A DNA stretch of 64,000 nucleotides from Franconibacter pulveris DSM 19144 (GTDB lineage Bacteria > Pseudomonadota > Gammaproteobacteria > Enterobacterales > Enterobacteriaceae). Position numbers and translations under genes: made by a program. The notes under the pieces are model-generated. The model made no database searches. It worked only from the letters and a program-made list of their open reading frames with translations, and had not been told where the DNA came from. Where the stretch lies: assembly GCA_000621185.1 (NCBI GenBank), contig JHYZ01000022.1:1-64000 (forward strand), in the 5' to 3' direction. Positions 1 to 10,002 of this stretch are shown here, piece by piece (position 1 is the stretch's first letter; the number at the start of each line of letters is the position of its first letter).

Positions 1-66
1 ATGGAGTTACTACAGAACTAATCAACCGGTTAGCAGCGGCCCCCTTTCAGGGGGCTCACTTTAAAG

Positions 67-91
67 CCACCTCCTCTGGAGGTGGTTTTTT
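67..91 (+). terminator. Rho-independent terminator of an upstream + strand unit
   Basis: Eight-pair stem CCACCTCC/GGAGGTGG with a TCT loop is followed by six T. It is preceded by a smaller GCCCCC/GGGGGC hairpin at about 39-55. The gene it ends lies outside the window; no identifiable coding tail is visible in bases 1-60. Confidence 0.75.
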
Positions 92-115
92 ACTGGCGCA
101 GCGAAAGCACGGCAT

Positions 116-149
116 TAAAAAAGCCCGTCTGTTTGCACAGGCGGGCTTT
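116..149 (-). terminator. uspE terminator
   Basis: Read on the minus strand, GCCCGCCTG and CAGACGGGC pair around a six-base loop and are followed by a run of six T. It sits just beyond the uspE stop codon. Confidence 0.8.
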
Positions 150-169
150 CGCTTTACAGCGCCGCGACG

Positions 170-1117
170 TTAGTCGTCTTCGTCGTCGATTTCCACCGGC
201 GTCTGGTAGTCGTCGGGCTTAATAACCAGCAGGTCGCAGCGCAGGTGGTCGATAACTTGTTCGGCCGTATTGCCGAGAAACGCGGCGGAAATACCGGTGC
301 GGCCGATGGTGCCCAGCACCACGATGCCCGCTTCCAGATGTTCGGCCAGATCCGGGATAACCTCCTCGGGCAGCCCTTTTTCCACATGGGTCATCTTCTC
401 GCTGATGCCAAATTTCTGCCGCAGCGCTTTCATCGCCAGCAGATGCTGGCCGCGGATAGCGTCGTTATACACGCTCGGGTCGAAATCAGGCAGTTCAATA
501 GCGATATTGATAGGCGTGACCGGATAAGCGCCAACCAGGTGCACTTCGGTGTGGTTTACCTGTTCGGCAAGCTTCACCGTTTCACGGATGAGCTTTTCAT
601 TGAGCGCGTTGTGATAGGGCTCTTCACTGGCGAGATTGACCGCCACCACCGCTTTGCCGCCCTCCGGCCAGGGCTGGTCTTTCACCATCCAGACGGGGCA
701 GGGACATTTGCGCAGCAGATGCCAGTCGGTCGGCGTGAAGATAACGGATTCGAGCTTGTCGTGCTGGTGGGTCATTTTCAGCAGCAGATCGTGCTTGCCG
801 CTCACCACTTCCTGAATAATCGCTTCGAAAGGCCGGTTGTGCCAGACCACTTTGATATCGATGGGCACGCCCGCTTCAAGGTAGTACTGCGCCTGCTCGC
901 GGATCCAGGCGGTGCGCTGGCTAATGACCCCCTGACGCATCGCCGTGCGCTCATCGGGAGACAGAAGGGTGGTCATTTCGTAAGAAAAGTCATAGATCGG
1001 CAAAAAGGCTTTGATTCGGCCACCAATCCGTTGATGCAGGTAAACTGCACGCCGTAACGCCGGCTGGTCATCCTGATTAGGATCGATGGCCACCAGCATG
1101 TTTTGATACTTTGCCAT
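170..1117 (-). CDS. uspE: Universal stress protein E
   Basis: Tandem Usp-domain cytoplasmic protein of 315 residues (E. coli UspE is 316). Two UspA-like domains follow each other, about residues 1-150 and 155-305; the second ends in a nucleotide-loop-like GTIGRTG segment. Start is the ATG at 1117 (MAKYQNML), not the longer in-frame extension to 1171, because this matches the family start and has a GGAGAACC-type ribosome site. In E. coli UspE supports survival of UV and other stress and motility/adhesion. It lies directly downstream of fnr on the same strand, the conserved enterobacterial order. The C-terminus is acidic (EIDDEDD). Identification is secure. Confidence 0.97.
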   Translation of the reverse strand: MAKYQNMLVAIDPNQDDQPALRRAVYLHQRIGGRIKAFLPIYDFSYEMTTLLSPDERTAMRQGVISQRTAWIREQAQYYLEAGVPIDIKVVWHNRPFEAIIQEVVSGKHDLLLKMTHQHDKLESVIFTPTDWHLLRKCPCPVWMVKDQPWPEGGKAVVAVNLASEEPYHNALNEKLIRETVKLAEQVNHTEVHLVGAYPVTPINIAIELPDFDPSVYNDAIRGQHLLAMKALRQKFGISEKMTHVEKGLPEEVIPDLAEHLEAGIVVLGTIGRTGISAAFLGNTAEQVIDHLRCDLLVIKPDDYQTPVEIDDEDD

Positions 1118-1251
1118 ACAGGTTCTCCTTACAACTGCGTAACCACAGTCTGTAAGACAAGAGTAACCCATATATGTTGAATGAAACAGAGGGGAAATTA
1201 TTGCCGGATCAATAAATCAGGAAATTCTATTGACCCGGCAAAAGAGTGAAA

Positions 1252-2004
1252 TTACGCGACGTTACGGGACTGCCCGGCCAGCTCGGCAAGGATATCGCCA
1301 TTTTCGATGGTGATGTATTTTCCCTTCACCGCCAGCATGCCGCTTTTCTGGAAACGTCCCAGCAGGCGGCTGATGGTTTCCACCGTCAGGCCCAGGTAGT
1401 TACCGATATCGCCGCGCGTCATCGTGAGGCGGAATTCACGCGGCGAGAAGCCGCGCTGGGCGAAACGGCGGGAGAGATTATAGATAAAGGCCGCGAGGCG
1501 CTCTTCCGCATTCTTTTTGGAAAGCAGCAGGATCATATCCTGGTCGCCTTTGATCTCGCCGCTCATCAGTCTCATCATCTGCTGGCGCAGGCTCGGCATC
1601 TTGCCGGAGAGATCGTCGAGAGTTTCAAACGGAATTTCGCACACCATTGAGGTTTCCAGCGCCTGCGCGAAGCTCGGATGATGCGCCGTGCCGATAGCGT
1701 CAAAGCCCACCAGGTCGCCCGCCAGGTGAAAGCCGGTGATCTGCTCGTCGCCCTGTTCGGTGATGGTGTAGCTCTTAATGGTGCCGGAGCGGATAGCGTA
1801 GAGCGATTTCAGTTCATCACCCGCTTTAAACAGCGTCTGGCCTTTCTGAATCGGCTTTTTACGTTCAATGATGTTATCAAGCTGGTCCAGCTCGTGTTCA
1901 TTCAGCGTGAAAGGGATGCATAACTGGCTGATACTGCAATCCTGGCAATGGATGGCACAACCGCCAGACTGAATGCGTCGAATAATTCGCTTTTCCGGGA
2001 TCAT
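1252..2004 (-). CDS. fnr: Global anaerobic regulator FNR
   Basis: Oxygen-sensing CRP/FNR-family transcription factor, 250 residues as in E. coli and almost identical to it. Cluster-ligand cysteines C20, C23 and C29 are in the N-terminal segment, with the fourth (C122) in MVCEIPF. The cyclic-nucleotide-binding-like beta roll occupies about 30-145, the dimer helix about 140-160, and the C-terminal helix-turn-helix has the E..SR recognition residues in [11 protein letters not shown]. Start is the ATG at 2004 (MIPEKR); the upstream in-frame extension is promoter DNA. An FNR box upstream fits known negative autoregulation. It controls anaerobic respiration genome-wide. Confidence 0.98.
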   Translation of the reverse strand: MIPEKRIIRRIQSGGCAIHCQDCSISQLCIPFTLNEHELDQLDNIIERKKPIQKGQTLFKAGDELKSLYAIRSGTIKSYTITEQGDEQITGFHLAGDLVGFDAIGTAHHPSFAQALETSMVCEIPFETLDDLSGKMPSLRQQMMRLMSGEIKGDQDMILLLSKKNAEERLAAFIYNLSRRFAQRGFSPREFRLTMTRGDIGNYLGLTVETISRLLGRFQKSGMLAVKGKYITIENGDILAELAGQSRNVA

Positions 2005-2023
2005 AGGTCTGCTCAAGCCGTAA

Positions 2024-2037
2024 TTGATATCGGTCAA
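2024..2037 (-). promoter_or_regulatory. FNR box in the fnr promoter
   Basis: On the minus strand the site reads TTGACCGATATCAA, one mismatch from TTGAT-N4-ATCAA. It lies 20 bases upstream of the fnr start, the position of the autoregulatory site in E. coli. Confidence 0.75.
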
Positions 2038-2099
2038 TTTTAACATCTTTTTGTCCACGACGTAAGTGTGGTGAAACATCAATCAGAAATTTATGAAAC

Positions 2100-2128
2100 A
2101 GGGCATGCGCTTTTTTACGTCATGCCCT
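2100..2128 (-). terminator. Inverted repeat after ogt, possible terminator
   Basis: AGGGCATG and CATGCCCT pair perfectly across a 13-base loop between the ogt stop and the fnr promoter. The T-tract on the minus strand is weak (GTTTC), so termination is uncertain. Confidence 0.4.
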
Positions 2129-2170
2129 TGATATTCAAGTAAATGTATAATTAGCAGGCGAATTATCTGT

Positions 2171-2686
2171 TCAAAGCAGGAAATAACCTTCGTGACGCAG
2201 CAGCCATTCTTTACGCTGCACGCCGCCCGCATAACCGGTCAGCGCGCCGCTGCGCCCGATTACCCGGTGACAAGGCACGACGATACTGACAGGGTTCGCG
2301 CCGTTGGCCGCCCCTACGGCCCGTGCTGCGCCCGCGCGGCCAAGCGCTTCGGCCAGTTGACCGTAATGCATCACCTGGCCGCAGGGAATATCGCGCAGTC
2401 GCTTCCACACTTCCCGCTGAAAGGGGGTGCCTGCGGTGGCGGTCGGCAGCGTATCGATAATGCTGAGGTTGCCGTCAAAATAGTCGCGCAGCTTATCGCT
2501 AAGCCCGCCGGGGTTCTCGCTTGCCGCCCGCCTGAAGCCCTGCGCGCCGTAATGGATAACCAGCAGTTGTTCCATTCGGTCGCTGTGCTCTTCCCACTCC
2601 ACGGCGCGCAGGTTGAACTGCTCATCGCAAATTACCCACAGCGGGCCCAGCGGCGTCGCTATTTTGTCTTCCAGAAACGTCAGCAT
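2171..2686 (-). CDS. ogt: O6-alkylguanine-DNA alkyltransferase
   Basis: Suicide DNA-repair protein that moves methyl or larger alkyl groups from O6-guanine and O4-thymine to its own cysteine. The product is 171 residues, the E. coli Ogt length, and the acceptor is C139 in the PCHRVIG motif. The helix-turn-helix minor-groove element ([11 protein letters not shown]) precedes it. The start at 2686 (MLTFLEDK) is preferred over an upstream extension that runs into abgT. It lies between abgT and fnr, all on the minus strand, as in E. coli. Constitutive expression is known for the family. Confidence 0.96.
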   Translation of the reverse strand: MLTFLEDKIATPLGPLWVICDEQFNLRAVEWEEHSDRMEQLLVIHYGAQGFRRAASENPGGLSDKLRDYFDGNLSIIDTLPTATAGTPFQREVWKRLRDIPCGQVMHYGQLAEALGRAGAARAVGAANGANPVSIVVPCHRVIGRSGALTGYAGGVQRKEWLLRHEGYFLL

Positions 2687-2697
2687 TTTTCCCTCGC

Positions 2698-4224
2698 TTA
2701 TCCCAGGCGCGGATAGACGCCCGGCCCAATTGGCAGGCCGATAAAATACCACGCCACCAGCATCACTAACCACACCGCCAGAAAAATGAGCGGGTACGGC
2801 AGCACCAGCGAGTAATAAGTGCCAAGCTTCGCCTGCGGACGGTAACGCTGTAAAAAGCCGAGAAACAGCGGCACGAAAGGCGAAACGGGCGCCAGCGGGA
2901 TAACCGAGGAGTCCGCCACGCGAAACAGCACCTGGGCGAAGGCGGGGTGGAAACCAAGCAGCATAAACATCGGCACGAAAATCGGCGCCAGTATCGACCA
3001 GATTGCCGAGCCGCTGGCGATAAACATGCACAGCAGGGAAGAGAGCAGCGCCAGGCCGACAAACGCCGGCACGCCGCTGAGCCCCGCGCTCTCCAGCATA
3101 TCGGTCAGCCCCACCGCCATGAATTTCCCCATATTGCTCCAGTTAAACATCGCCACAAACTGCGCGAGGGGGAACACCATAACGATAAAACCGGCCATCT
3201 CTTTCATCGGGTCAATCATCAGTTGCGGCAGGTCGCCCTGACGGCGAATTTTGCCGGTGGCGATGCCGTAAGCGAGCGAGATGGCAAACAGAAACAGGAT
3301 GATTAACGGCACAATGCCGCTGATAAAGGGCGAGGGCAGCACCGTGTGCTTCACCGGGTCGCGCAGCAGGCCGTTTTCCGGCACCACCAGCAGGGCCACG
3401 ACGCCAATAAACAGCAGCGCCACTATGCCCGTCACCCGCAAACCGCGCCGCTGCTCACCGGTGAGTGTTTGCAGCTTTTCATCGCTTTGACCCTCCCAGC
3501 GGCCCAGGCGCGGTTCGATGAGCTTATCGGTTATCAACCCGCCGGTGAGCGTCAGCACAATCACTGAGGTTGCCATAAAAAACCAGTTATCGATGACGCT
3601 GACATGCATGGCCGGGTCGATGCTTCGCGCCGCCTCGCTGCTGATGCCGGAAAGCAGCACGTCGGTCGTGACGATAAGCAAATTGGCGGTAAAGCCGCAG
3701 CCGACGCCCGCAATAGCGGCGAGCAGCCCCGCTACCGGATGACGGCCGACGGCGAGAAAAATAAGCGCCCCCATCGGCGGCATGATAACCAGCGCGGCGT
3801 CAGACGAGATATGGCTGAAGAAGGCGATAAACAGCACCATGTAGCTTGCATAACGCGCGCTGACGTGGGAGGCCATTTTTACCATCAGCGTAGGCAACAG
3901 TCCTACACGCTCGGCAAAACCGGCGCCCAGCACCAGCGCGAGAATCGCGCCGAGCGGGGCGAAACCGCTGAAGTTTTTAATAACGTTAGGCAAAAACCAG
4001 TGCAGCCCGTCGGCGCTGAGCAGGTTTTTCACCGCCACCATTTTTCCGTCCGCCGGGTTGCGTACCGCCACGTCAAAGGCGGAAAGCACGGCGGTGGAAA
4101 CAGCCAGAATAACAATCAGATAGATAAAGAGCAGAAACGGGTGCGGGACTTTATTTCCCACACGCTCCACCCAGCCATACAGCTTGCCGGAAGGGGTGTC
4201 CGTCGGTATGGAAGTGATACTCAT
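2698..4224 (-). CDS. abgT: p-Aminobenzoyl-glutamate transporter AbgT
   Basis: Inner-membrane transporter of 508 residues in the AbgT family, with about a dozen hydrophobic segments beginning near residue 28. It imports p-aminobenzoyl-glutamate, a folate breakdown product; relatives also export sulfonamides. It is the last gene of abgABT and starts 50 bases after the abgB stop. The family features [10 protein letters not shown] near the N-terminus and [16 protein letters not shown] late in the chain are present. Expression is expected to depend on the divergent regulator AbgR. Confidence 0.96.
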   Translation of the reverse strand: MSITSIPTDTPSGKLYGWVERVGNKVPHPFLLFIYLIVILAVSTAVLSAFDVAVRNPADGKMVAVKNLLSADGLHWFLPNVIKNFSGFAPLGAILALVLGAGFAERVGLLPTLMVKMASHVSARYASYMVLFIAFFSHISSDAALVIMPPMGALIFLAVGRHPVAGLLAAIAGVGCGFTANLLIVTTDVLLSGISSEAARSIDPAMHVSVIDNWFFMATSVIVLTLTGGLITDKLIEPRLGRWEGQSDEKLQTLTGEQRRGLRVTGIVALLFIGVVALLVVPENGLLRDPVKHTVLPSPFISGIVPLIILFLFAISLAYGIATGKIRRQGDLPQLMIDPMKEMAGFIVMVFPLAQFVAMFNWSNMGKFMAVGLTDMLESAGLSGVPAFVGLALLSSLLCMFIASGSAIWSILAPIFVPMFMLLGFHPAFAQVLFRVADSSVIPLAPVSPFVPLFLGFLQRYRPQAKLGTYYSLVLPYPLIFLAVWLVMLVAWYFIGLPIGPGVYPRLG

Positions 4225-4274
4225 GGGCGCTCCTCGGGTTGTCGTTGTGTTTGCGTTGTTGTGTTTGTGTTTTA

Positions 4275-5717
4275 TTATTTTAAAGGTGACGGTGTCACGT
4301 TTTTCGGTATCGGGCAGTGGTAAGGCTGCTCGCTAACGGTCTCTCGATGCTCTTGCCGGCACGCCGTTAACAGCGTCGCGTCCTGTAGTACGCGTATTGC
4401 CGTGGCGCCCATCACTTTCGCCGCCAGCAGCATCCCTTTGTGCGCTATCGAGGTGCGTCCCTGGCTTACCAACTGCCAGGTGTGCAGCGGCGTGCCGACG
4501 GCGAAACAGGGGCTGAAGCATTGCGCCACCGGCAGCTTCCAGCTCACGTCGCCCACGTCTGTCGACCCCGCCAGTACGGCATCGGTGGCGGCCCAGGGCG
4601 CGACCTCGTCAATCAGCAGCGTGTGGCGGTGTTTTTTGGCGAAAGCTTTCCCCGCTTCGCCGCCGGTATTGGCAATATTATTGAGGCTGTTTTGCAGGTC
4701 ATTCTCGCTGAGCGTGGCGCGAAGGGTTCCGGCAAAACGGCGCTCCTCTTCACTCCAGCGCGGCGTGCCGAAATGCTGCAGCGCGTCGTACATCGCGCCT
4801 TCCAGCGTGCGGTTTGGCAGGTAGCTGGAGCAGGCTTTTTCAAAACGCGCCTGTACGGTGGTTTCGGTCATCAGCGCCGCGCCTTCGGCGATGTTGTTGA
4901 TGCGCGCGTAAATGCGCTGCGCCTCAGCCATCTCCGGCGCGCGAATCAGGTAAAGCACTTCCGCCTGCGCCTGAACGACGTTAGGCGAGATGCCGCCGGT
5001 ATCGGTAATGGCGTAATGCACGCGCGCTTTTTCGATAAGATGCTCGTTGAGGAAGTTGCTGCCGGTGGTCATCAGGGTTACCGCATCCAGCGCGCTGCGT
5101 CCTAGGTGCGGCGAGTTCGCCGCGTGGGCGGCGATGCCGGAGAAGCGGTACGCCACCTGGATATTGGCCAGCGTGCTGGTGCTGAAGATCCCGGCGAACG
5201 CCTCCGGGTGCCAGGTCACGGCGGCATCAACGTCATCGAAAAGCCCTTCGCGCACCATAAAGGTTTTGCCGGAGCCGCCTTCTTCCCCCGGGCAGCCATA
5301 GAAGCGCACCGTGCCGCCGCCATGCTGCGCCAGCCAGTTTTTCACCGCCACGGCGCCTGCCAGCGCCGCGGTGCCGAGCAGGTTGTGGCCGCAGCCGTGG
5401 CCGTTGGCGCCTGGCGTTACCGGGCAGGGCTCGGCGGTTCCCGCCTGCTGGCTCAGGCCCGCCAGCGCGTCATACTCGCCGAGCAGGGCGATAACCGGTT
5501 TGCCCTCGCCGAAGCTTGCGACAAAGGCAGTTTCAATGCCGCCGGCATTGCGCGCGACGGCAAACCCTTCCGCCTCTAACGCCTGCGCCAGTCGCGCGGC
5601 GGACCAGCGCTCCTCAAAGCGGGTCTCCGGGTGATCCCAGATATCATCCGCAATGGCGATAAAATCATCGCGGCGCGTCTCCAGCGCATCGTCAACAAAT
5701 GCGTAAACGTTATCCAT
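4275..5717 (-). CDS. abgB: p-Aminobenzoyl-glutamate hydrolase subunit B
   Basis: M20-family metallopeptidase-like subunit of 480 residues. With AbgA it splits p-aminobenzoyl-glutamate into p-aminobenzoate and glutamate in the cytoplasm. The metal-binding GHGCGHN motif, the catalytic PGEEGG region and [12 protein letters not shown] are visible. ATG at 5717 overlaps the abgA stop (TGATG), showing translational coupling; an in-frame GTG lies immediately before it. The C-terminal tail [15 protein letters not shown] is conserved with E. coli AbgB. Confidence 0.95.
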   Translation of the reverse strand: MDNVYAFVDDALETRRDDFIAIADDIWDHPETRFEERWSAARLAQALEAEGFAVARNAGGIETAFVASFGEGKPVIALLGEYDALAGLSQQAGTAEPCPVTPGANGHGCGHNLLGTAALAGAVAVKNWLAQHGGGTVRFYGCPGEEGGSGKTFMVREGLFDDVDAAVTWHPEAFAGIFSTSTLANIQVAYRFSGIAAHAANSPHLGRSALDAVTLMTTGSNFLNEHLIEKARVHYAITDTGGISPNVVQAQAEVLYLIRAPEMAEAQRIYARINNIAEGAALMTETTVQARFEKACSSYLPNRTLEGAMYDALQHFGTPRWSEEERRFAGTLRATLSENDLQNSLNNIANTGGEAGKAFAKKHRHTLLIDEVAPWAATDAVLAGSTDVGDVSWKLPVAQCFSPCFAVGTPLHTWQLVSQGRTSIAHKGMLLAAKVMGATAIRVLQDATLLTACRQEHRETVSEQPYHCPIPKNVTPSPLK

Positions 5718-7027
5718 CACACACCCCGCTGCCAGGGAAAGTGAAGCGCCAGGCGCGAGAGGGTCATTGCCGCCACCGTCATCACCTGTTCGTCAAAGTC
5801 GAACCGCTCGTTGTGATGCCCGGCGCTGAGCTCAGTACCGAACACCACATAAGACGCTTTGCCGCCGCGCGCCTGCACCTGCGCCATCATCAACGTCGCG
5901 TCCTCTGAACCCGCAGGGCCCTTCACGGTCTCCACCGCTTCTTTTACGCCTGCGCACTGCAACGCCTGTTCGCGGATAAACTGCACCCATTCAGGCGTTG
6001 GGCGACTGCTGGTGGCCGCGCCCATCATGCGCATCTCCAGCTCCACGCCGTGCATCGCCGCCGCGCCTTCAATCACCGCCTTTGCGCGTTCGAACACATA
6101 CTCGTTGACCGCCTCCGTTTCGCCGCGGGTTTCCACTTTCATAGTGGCTGAAGCAGGCACCACGTTGCGTCCGCTGCCTGCCTGCAACAGGCCGACATTC
6201 ACCCTGGAGGCGCCTTCGCTGTGCGGGGAGATAGCATGCAGGCCAAGCGCCGCCTGCGCCGCCGCCAGCAGGGCGTTGCGGCCCTGTTCCGGCTTGCCGC
6301 CCGCGTGAGAGGCCACGCCGGTAAAGCGCACGTCGAACTTGGTGGTCGCCATAAAGTTATCGCTGCCGCAAACCACCGTGCCCGCAGAGACGCCAGTGCC
6401 GATATGCACTGCGGTGAAATAATCGACATCATCCAGCACGCCCGCCGCCACCATGGCGCGCGCGCCGCGGGTGCCTTCCTCGGCAGGCTGAAAGATAAGC
6501 TTGATGGTGCCGTTGAGCTGCGCTTCGTACTTCTTCAACACGTGCGCCAGCGCAAGACCAATAGTGGTGTGGCCGTCATGGCCGCAGGCGTGCATCATGC
6601 CGGGGTTGCACGAAGCGAACCCTTCCCGAAAAGGACGGTGGCTCTCATCGAGCCGCTCATCGAGGTCCAGCGCATCCATATCCACGCGAAAGGCGATAAC
6701 CGGGCCGGGTCGGCCGGTAGCCAACGTCGCGACAAGCCCCGTGAAGCCGCCGGAAAAGGCGGGCAACCAGCGTTCCACCGCCCCTTGTTCGCGGGCGCGC
6801 GCCTCTTCACGGGCCAGGGTCGCTTCATCCGGCAGGCCCATCCGCGCCTGGGCATTTACCACATCGCGCCCCAGCGCAAGTTGATAACCCAGCCCGTGCA
6901 GGATCTCCGCCACATGGCTTGCGGTTCGAAACTCCAGCCAGCCCGACTCGGCATAATGATGAAAATCGCGACGCCACGCCTGCATCTGCGGCGCAAGGGA
7001 GCGAAGGTAATCGGCGATAGGTTCCAT
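5717..7027 (-). CDS. abgA: p-Aminobenzoyl-glutamate hydrolase subunit A
   Basis: M20 amidohydrolase-type subunit of 436 residues, first gene of abgABT. Key motifs are the metal-site MHACGHDGH near residue 145, the catalytic [12 protein letters not shown], and the lid-domain [15 protein letters not shown]. The start at 7027 (MEPIADYL) matches the family; a longer reading frame extends into the promoter. It partners AbgB as a heterodimer. Scavenging p-aminobenzoate this way feeds folate synthesis. Confidence 0.96.
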   Translation of the reverse strand: MEPIADYLRSLAPQMQAWRRDFHHYAESGWLEFRTASHVAEILHGLGYQLALGRDVVNAQARMGLPDEATLAREEARAREQGAVERWLPAFSGGFTGLVATLATGRPGPVIAFRVDMDALDLDERLDESHRPFREGFASCNPGMMHACGHDGHTTIGLALAHVLKKYEAQLNGTIKLIFQPAEEGTRGARAMVAAGVLDDVDYFTAVHIGTGVSAGTVVCGSDNFMATTKFDVRFTGVASHAGGKPEQGRNALLAAAQAALGLHAISPHSEGASRVNVGLLQAGSGRNVVPASATMKVETRGETEAVNEYVFERAKAVIEGAAAMHGVELEMRMMGAATSSRPTPEWVQFIREQALQCAGVKEAVETVKGPAGSEDATLMMAQVQARGGKASYVVFGTELSAGHHNERFDFDEQVMTVAAMTLSRLALHFPWQRGV

Positions 7028-7075
7028 AACGTTTTCTTTTCCTGTATCAGCAAAATAGGTGAGCCAGCTCACATT

Positions 7076-7096
7076 GTGATAGCTTTTGCTTATCAC
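7076..7096. promoter_or_regulatory. Inverted repeat in the abgA-abgR intergenic region
   Basis: GTGATAGC and GCTTATCAC form a near-perfect inverted repeat (one bulged base) around TTTT, 49 bases upstream of abgA and 112 upstream of abgR. It is a candidate binding site for AbgR or a global regulator; this is inference. Confidence 0.4.
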
Positions 7097-7207
7097 TCAG
7101 CGCTATTCATACGTTTTTACCGTTCAAGGCTTACCCTGACACAAGCCTTTGCTTTACAGTAGATGCCAGTTTCTTTTGTCTGATAAACAATGGTTATCGG
7201 GGTAGGG

Positions 7208-8107
7208 ATGTCTTTTCAGGTTAAATTTCACCAGATCCGCGCCTTTGTGGAAGTGGCCCGTCACGGCAGCATTCGCAGCGCCAGCCGCACGCTGAATATC
7301 TCCCAGCCCGCGTTAACCAAATCGATCAAGGAGCTGGAAGAAGGGATAGCCGCGCGTCTGTTTATTCGCCGCAGCCAGGGGGTGGCGCTGACAGAATGCG
7401 GGGAGAGTTTTTATCAGCACGCGAGGCTGATTCTGGAAGAGCTGCGCGCCGCGCAGGAGGATATCCGCCAGCGCCAGGGGCAGCTTGCCGGACAGATAAA
7501 CATCGGCCTTGGCGCAAGCGTAGCGCGAAGCCTGATGCCAGCGGTGATCTCTCGCTTTCACCAGCAGCATCCGCAGGTCAAAGTCAGGATTATGGAAGGG
7601 CAACTGGTGTCGATGATTAACGAGCTGCGCCAGGGCGAACTCGATTTCACTATCAACACCTATTATCAGGGGCCGTACGACAGAGAGTTCACGTTTGAAA
7701 AGCTGTTTGAAAAACCGTTTGCCGTCTTTGCCCGCCAGGGGCATCCCGCGGCGGCGGCCCGTTCGCTTGATGAGCTAATGGCTTATGACTGGACGATGCC
7801 GACCCCGCGCGGCAGTTATTACAAGCATCTGGAAGATCTTTTCCACCACCGGGCGCAGACGCTCCGCATCAGCGTGGTATGTGAAACGTTCTCTTCCTGC
7901 ATAAGCCTGGTGGCGCAGAGCGATTTTTTGTCGATATTGCCGCAGGAGCTGGGCGCGGACCCGCTGCTGGCGCCGCGGCTTACGCAAATTCCGGTGGCGG
8001 AGAGCCTGCCGAAGGCCGCTTACTACCTGATCCAGCGGCGCGACACTACGCCAACGCCGCTCACCAGCGCCCTTATCACCGCATTTCGCCGTGAATCCCG
8101 CCCATAA
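7208..8107 (+). CDS. abgR: LysR-type regulator of abgABT
   Basis: LysR-family activator of 299 residues, clearly the AbgR orthologue, with an N-terminal winged helix (SIRSASRTLNISQPALTKSI, about 18-45) and a periplasmic-binding-fold effector domain about 90-295. The ATG at 7208 matches the E. coli N-terminus (MxFQVKxHQIRAFVE), so the upstream in-frame start is not used. It is transcribed divergently from abgA, the usual arrangement for a LysR regulator and its target operon. Confidence 0.95.
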   Translation: MSFQVKFHQIRAFVEVARHGSIRSASRTLNISQPALTKSIKELEEGIAARLFIRRSQGVALTECGESFYQHARLILEELRAAQEDIRQRQGQLAGQINIGLGASVARSLMPAVISRFHQQHPQVKVRIMEGQLVSMINELRQGELDFTINTYYQGPYDREFTFEKLFEKPFAVFARQGHPAAAARSLDELMAYDWTMPTPRGSYYKHLEDLFHHRAQTLRISVVCETFSSCISLVAQSDFLSILPQELGADPLLAPRLTQIPVAESLPKAAYYLIQRRDTTPTPLTSALITAFRRESRP

Positions 8108-8194
8108 AAAATAGAGCCTGCCGACATCAGCCAGGCTCTACAGGACACAGCAGTGCTTCCGGGACCTTGCCCCACACTTATTCCGTACACTGTG
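8104..8194 (-). ncRNA. mcaS: McaS small RNA
   Basis: The minus strand between abgR and smrA carries the McaS signature. A block reading GCACTGCTGTGTCCTGTAGA is followed by an 8-bp terminator stem (AGAGCCTG/CAGGCTCT, 8113-8139) and a T-run. In E. coli McaS lies at exactly this locus, and its 3-prime half is nearly the same sequence. A TATATT-like -10 element at 8201-8206 puts the 5-prime end near 8194; the 5-prime half is more diverged. McaS is an Hfq- and CsrA-binding RNA that acts on csgD, flhD and the pga mRNA in E. coli, switching between curli, motility and poly-GlcNAc biofilm. The 5-prime end is approximate. Confidence 0.85.
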
Positions 8195-8467
8195 GGTATG
8201 AATATATATACGCGCTTTTCAGGCGGGACGTGATGACCGTTAAGTGACATCTTTCACAAATAGTTAACATTTATTTATCTGTTCCTGTTTTTCGCTGTGA
8301 ATTGCTCAAAAGGTAGGCAAAAAAGCGCCCTTAAGAAGAATTCCACTGGTTTTACATCCATAATTGTGGCTTCTTAGCGGTCCTCTTTTTCCGGGCGCGG
8401 TAGCGTTGAGCCGCGTGCGGAGGAGGGTTATAGTGTGAACCTTTGCGCAGTACCCGGAGGATTGACC

Positions 8468-9031
8468 GTGCACCCTGACGACAAATCGCTTTTTCTTGAC
8501 GCCATGGAAGATGTCAAACCCCTTAAAAATTGTGAATCCACGCAGTGGGTGAAGCCGGTGAAAAACCGCGCCCCGCAGCGGCTGGATGCGCTGCAGCTGG
8601 ATAACTTTCTCACCACCGGCTTTCTTGACATCATACCGCTCGCCGAGCCGCTGGAGTTTAAACGCGAAGGGCTGCAAAACGGCGTGCTGGAGAAGCTGCG
8701 CCTTGGCAAATACAGCCAGCAGGCGAGCCTCAATCTGCTGCGCCAGCCGGTAGAGCAGTGCCGCCAGCAGCTGTTCGCTTTTATCCATCAGGCCCGTCGC
8801 GACGGCCTTCGCAACCTGCTCATCATTCACGGCAAAGGGCGGGAAGATAAGTCGCACGCCAATATTGTGCGCAGTTATCTGGCGCGCTGGCTGACCGAGT
8901 TCGATGAAGTGCAGGCCTACTGCACGGCGCTTGCGCATCACGGCGGCGCGGGCGCCTGCTACGTGGCGCTGAAAAAATCGGACGAGGCCAAACAGGAGAA
9001 CTGGGAACGGCACGCCAAGCGCAGCCGTTAA
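8468..9031 (+). CDS. smrA: Smr-domain DNA endonuclease SmrA
   Basis: Small MutS-related (Smr) protein of 187 residues, the same length as E. coli SmrA/YdaL. The Smr core has the TLQLDNFLT-like entry (here ALQLDNFLT), the LLIIHGKGR nuclease-motif strand and HHGGAGACYVAL near the C-terminus. The start is read as GTG at 8468 because it follows a GGAGG site by seven bases and gives the family length; an upstream in-frame ATG at 8435 lacks that site. E. coli SmrA nicks DNA in vitro. The last codon overlaps the convergent pcaR stop. Confidence 0.9.
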   Translation: MHPDDKSLFLDAMEDVKPLKNCESTQWVKPVKNRAPQRLDALQLDNFLTTGFLDIIPLAEPLEFKREGLQNGVLEKLRLGKYSQQASLNLLRQPVEQCRQQLFAFIHQARRDGLRNLLIIHGKGREDKSHANIVRSYLARWLTEFDEVQAYCTALAHHGGAGACYVALKKSDEAKQENWERHAKRSR

Positions 9032-9837
9032 TCCAGCAGCAACGCCAGCTCCCGGGCGGCATTTTGCAGTTCCGGCAGCACGCGGGTTCGCAGCTCTTCA
9101 GCGGAAACCTGCCCCGCGTGCACCCCCACGTTCAGCGCCGCTTCCACACCCCCCTGCGGGTTCATCAGCGGCACCGCAATCGACCGCAACCCCATCTCCA
9201 GTTCCTGATCGTTTAGCGCATAGCCTTGCTGGCGCACCCGCTTTAGCTCTTCGCGCAGCTTCGCCACCGAATCTACCGTCTGCGGCGTATAGCGGATCAT
9301 CGTAATGCGCCCAAGCAGCGCGTTTAACTGCTCTTCCGGAAGGTAGCTTAAGAGCACGCGGCCCATGGAAGTGGACCAGGCGGGCAGGCGGCTGCCGATA
9401 TCCAGATCGATAGTCATGATGCGCGAACTGGAGGCGCGGGCGATATAGAGAATGTCGTCGCCGTCCAGCGTGGCGATAGAGCAGGACTCATTGAGCATTT
9501 CGCTTAGCTGTTTCAGCACCGGCTGGGCGGCGCGCGCCAGCGGCGTCGAGGCGAGATAGGCGTGGCCGAGCGAAAGAATGCGCGGGCGCAGCTGATAGTT
9601 TTTGCCGTCTTCCGCATACACAAACCCGAGCTTGCCAAGCGTGTAGAGGCAACGACGCACGGCGGCGCGCGGGATGCCGGTCTTCTGGCTTATTTGCGAA
9701 ATAGAAAGCAGCCGCCGCTGCGGCGTAAAAGCCTGAATTACTTCCAGCCCCCGCGCCAGCGAAGCCATAAAATTCGGGTCGCCCTTAAACGGGTCGGCGT
9801 CGCCGCTAAGGCGGTCTTGCGGGTGTATCGCCATCAT
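9028..9837 (-). CDS. pcaR: IclR-family regulator of the pca operon
   Basis: IclR-type activator of 269 residues, of the PcaR/PcaU/PobR subgroup. Residues about 20-80 hold the winged helix-turn-helix (LLSISQISQKTGIPRAAVRRCLYTL) and about 95-265 the GAF-like effector domain. Known members activate beta-ketoadipate genes in response to beta-ketoadipate or protocatechuate. The start is ATG 9837, four bases after an AGGAGA ribosome site; the longer frame extends into the operator region. It is divergent from pcaI, and three copies of the PcaR operator lie between them. Confidence 0.88.
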   Translation of the reverse strand: MMAIHPQDRLSGDADPFKGDPNFMASLARGLEVIQAFTPQRRLLSISQISQKTGIPRAAVRRCLYTLGKLGFVYAEDGKNYQLRPRILSLGHAYLASTPLARAAQPVLKQLSEMLNESCSIATLDGDDILYIARASSSRIMTIDLDIGSRLPAWSTSMGRVLLSYLPEEQLNALLGRITMIRYTPQTVDSVAKLREELKRVRQQGYALNDQELEMGLRSIAVPLMNPQGGVEAALNVGVHAGQVSAEELRTRVLPELQNAARELALLLD

Positions 9838-9888
9838 TTTTCTCCTGATTACGCGCTCGATCACACTCTGTGAACAAAGATAACCCAT

Positions 9889-9903
9889 GTTCGATTATCG
9901 CAC
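9889..9903. promoter_or_regulatory. PcaR operator, copy 1
   Basis: GTTCGATTATCGCAC differs by one base from the known PcaR/PcaU 15-mer GTTCGATAATCGCAC. It lies 51 bases upstream of pcaR. Confidence 0.75.
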
Positions 9904-9907
9904 CATA

Positions 9908-9922
9908 TTTCGATTATCGCCC
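9908..9922. promoter_or_regulatory. PcaR operator, copy 2
   Basis: TTTCGATTATCGCCC, a 12 of 15 match to the PcaR consensus, starts 19 bases after copy 1 in the same orientation, about two helical turns on. Confidence 0.6.
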
Positions 9923-9972
9923 TTGACCGGACTCGTTAGCGGCGTCACATTTTGTTCGAACAACGCATAACG

Positions 9973-9987
9973 GTGCGATGATCGCAC
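9973..9987. promoter_or_regulatory. PcaR operator, copy 3
   Basis: GTGCGATGATCGCAC is a perfect 7-1-7 palindrome and a 13 of 15 match to the PcaR consensus. It ends 15 bases before the pcaI start and so overlaps the ribosome-binding region; it could serve repression or autoregulation. Confidence 0.6.
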
Positions 9988-10002
9988 ATCAAGGAGCAGA
10001 GG

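Noticed and set aside
245..1057. Long plus-strand frame opposite uspE, and many similar long frames opposite abgT, abgA, pcaF, the molybdoenzyme and others
   Set aside because: These are antisense shadows of high-GC genes, with no ribosome site, domain or consistent length.
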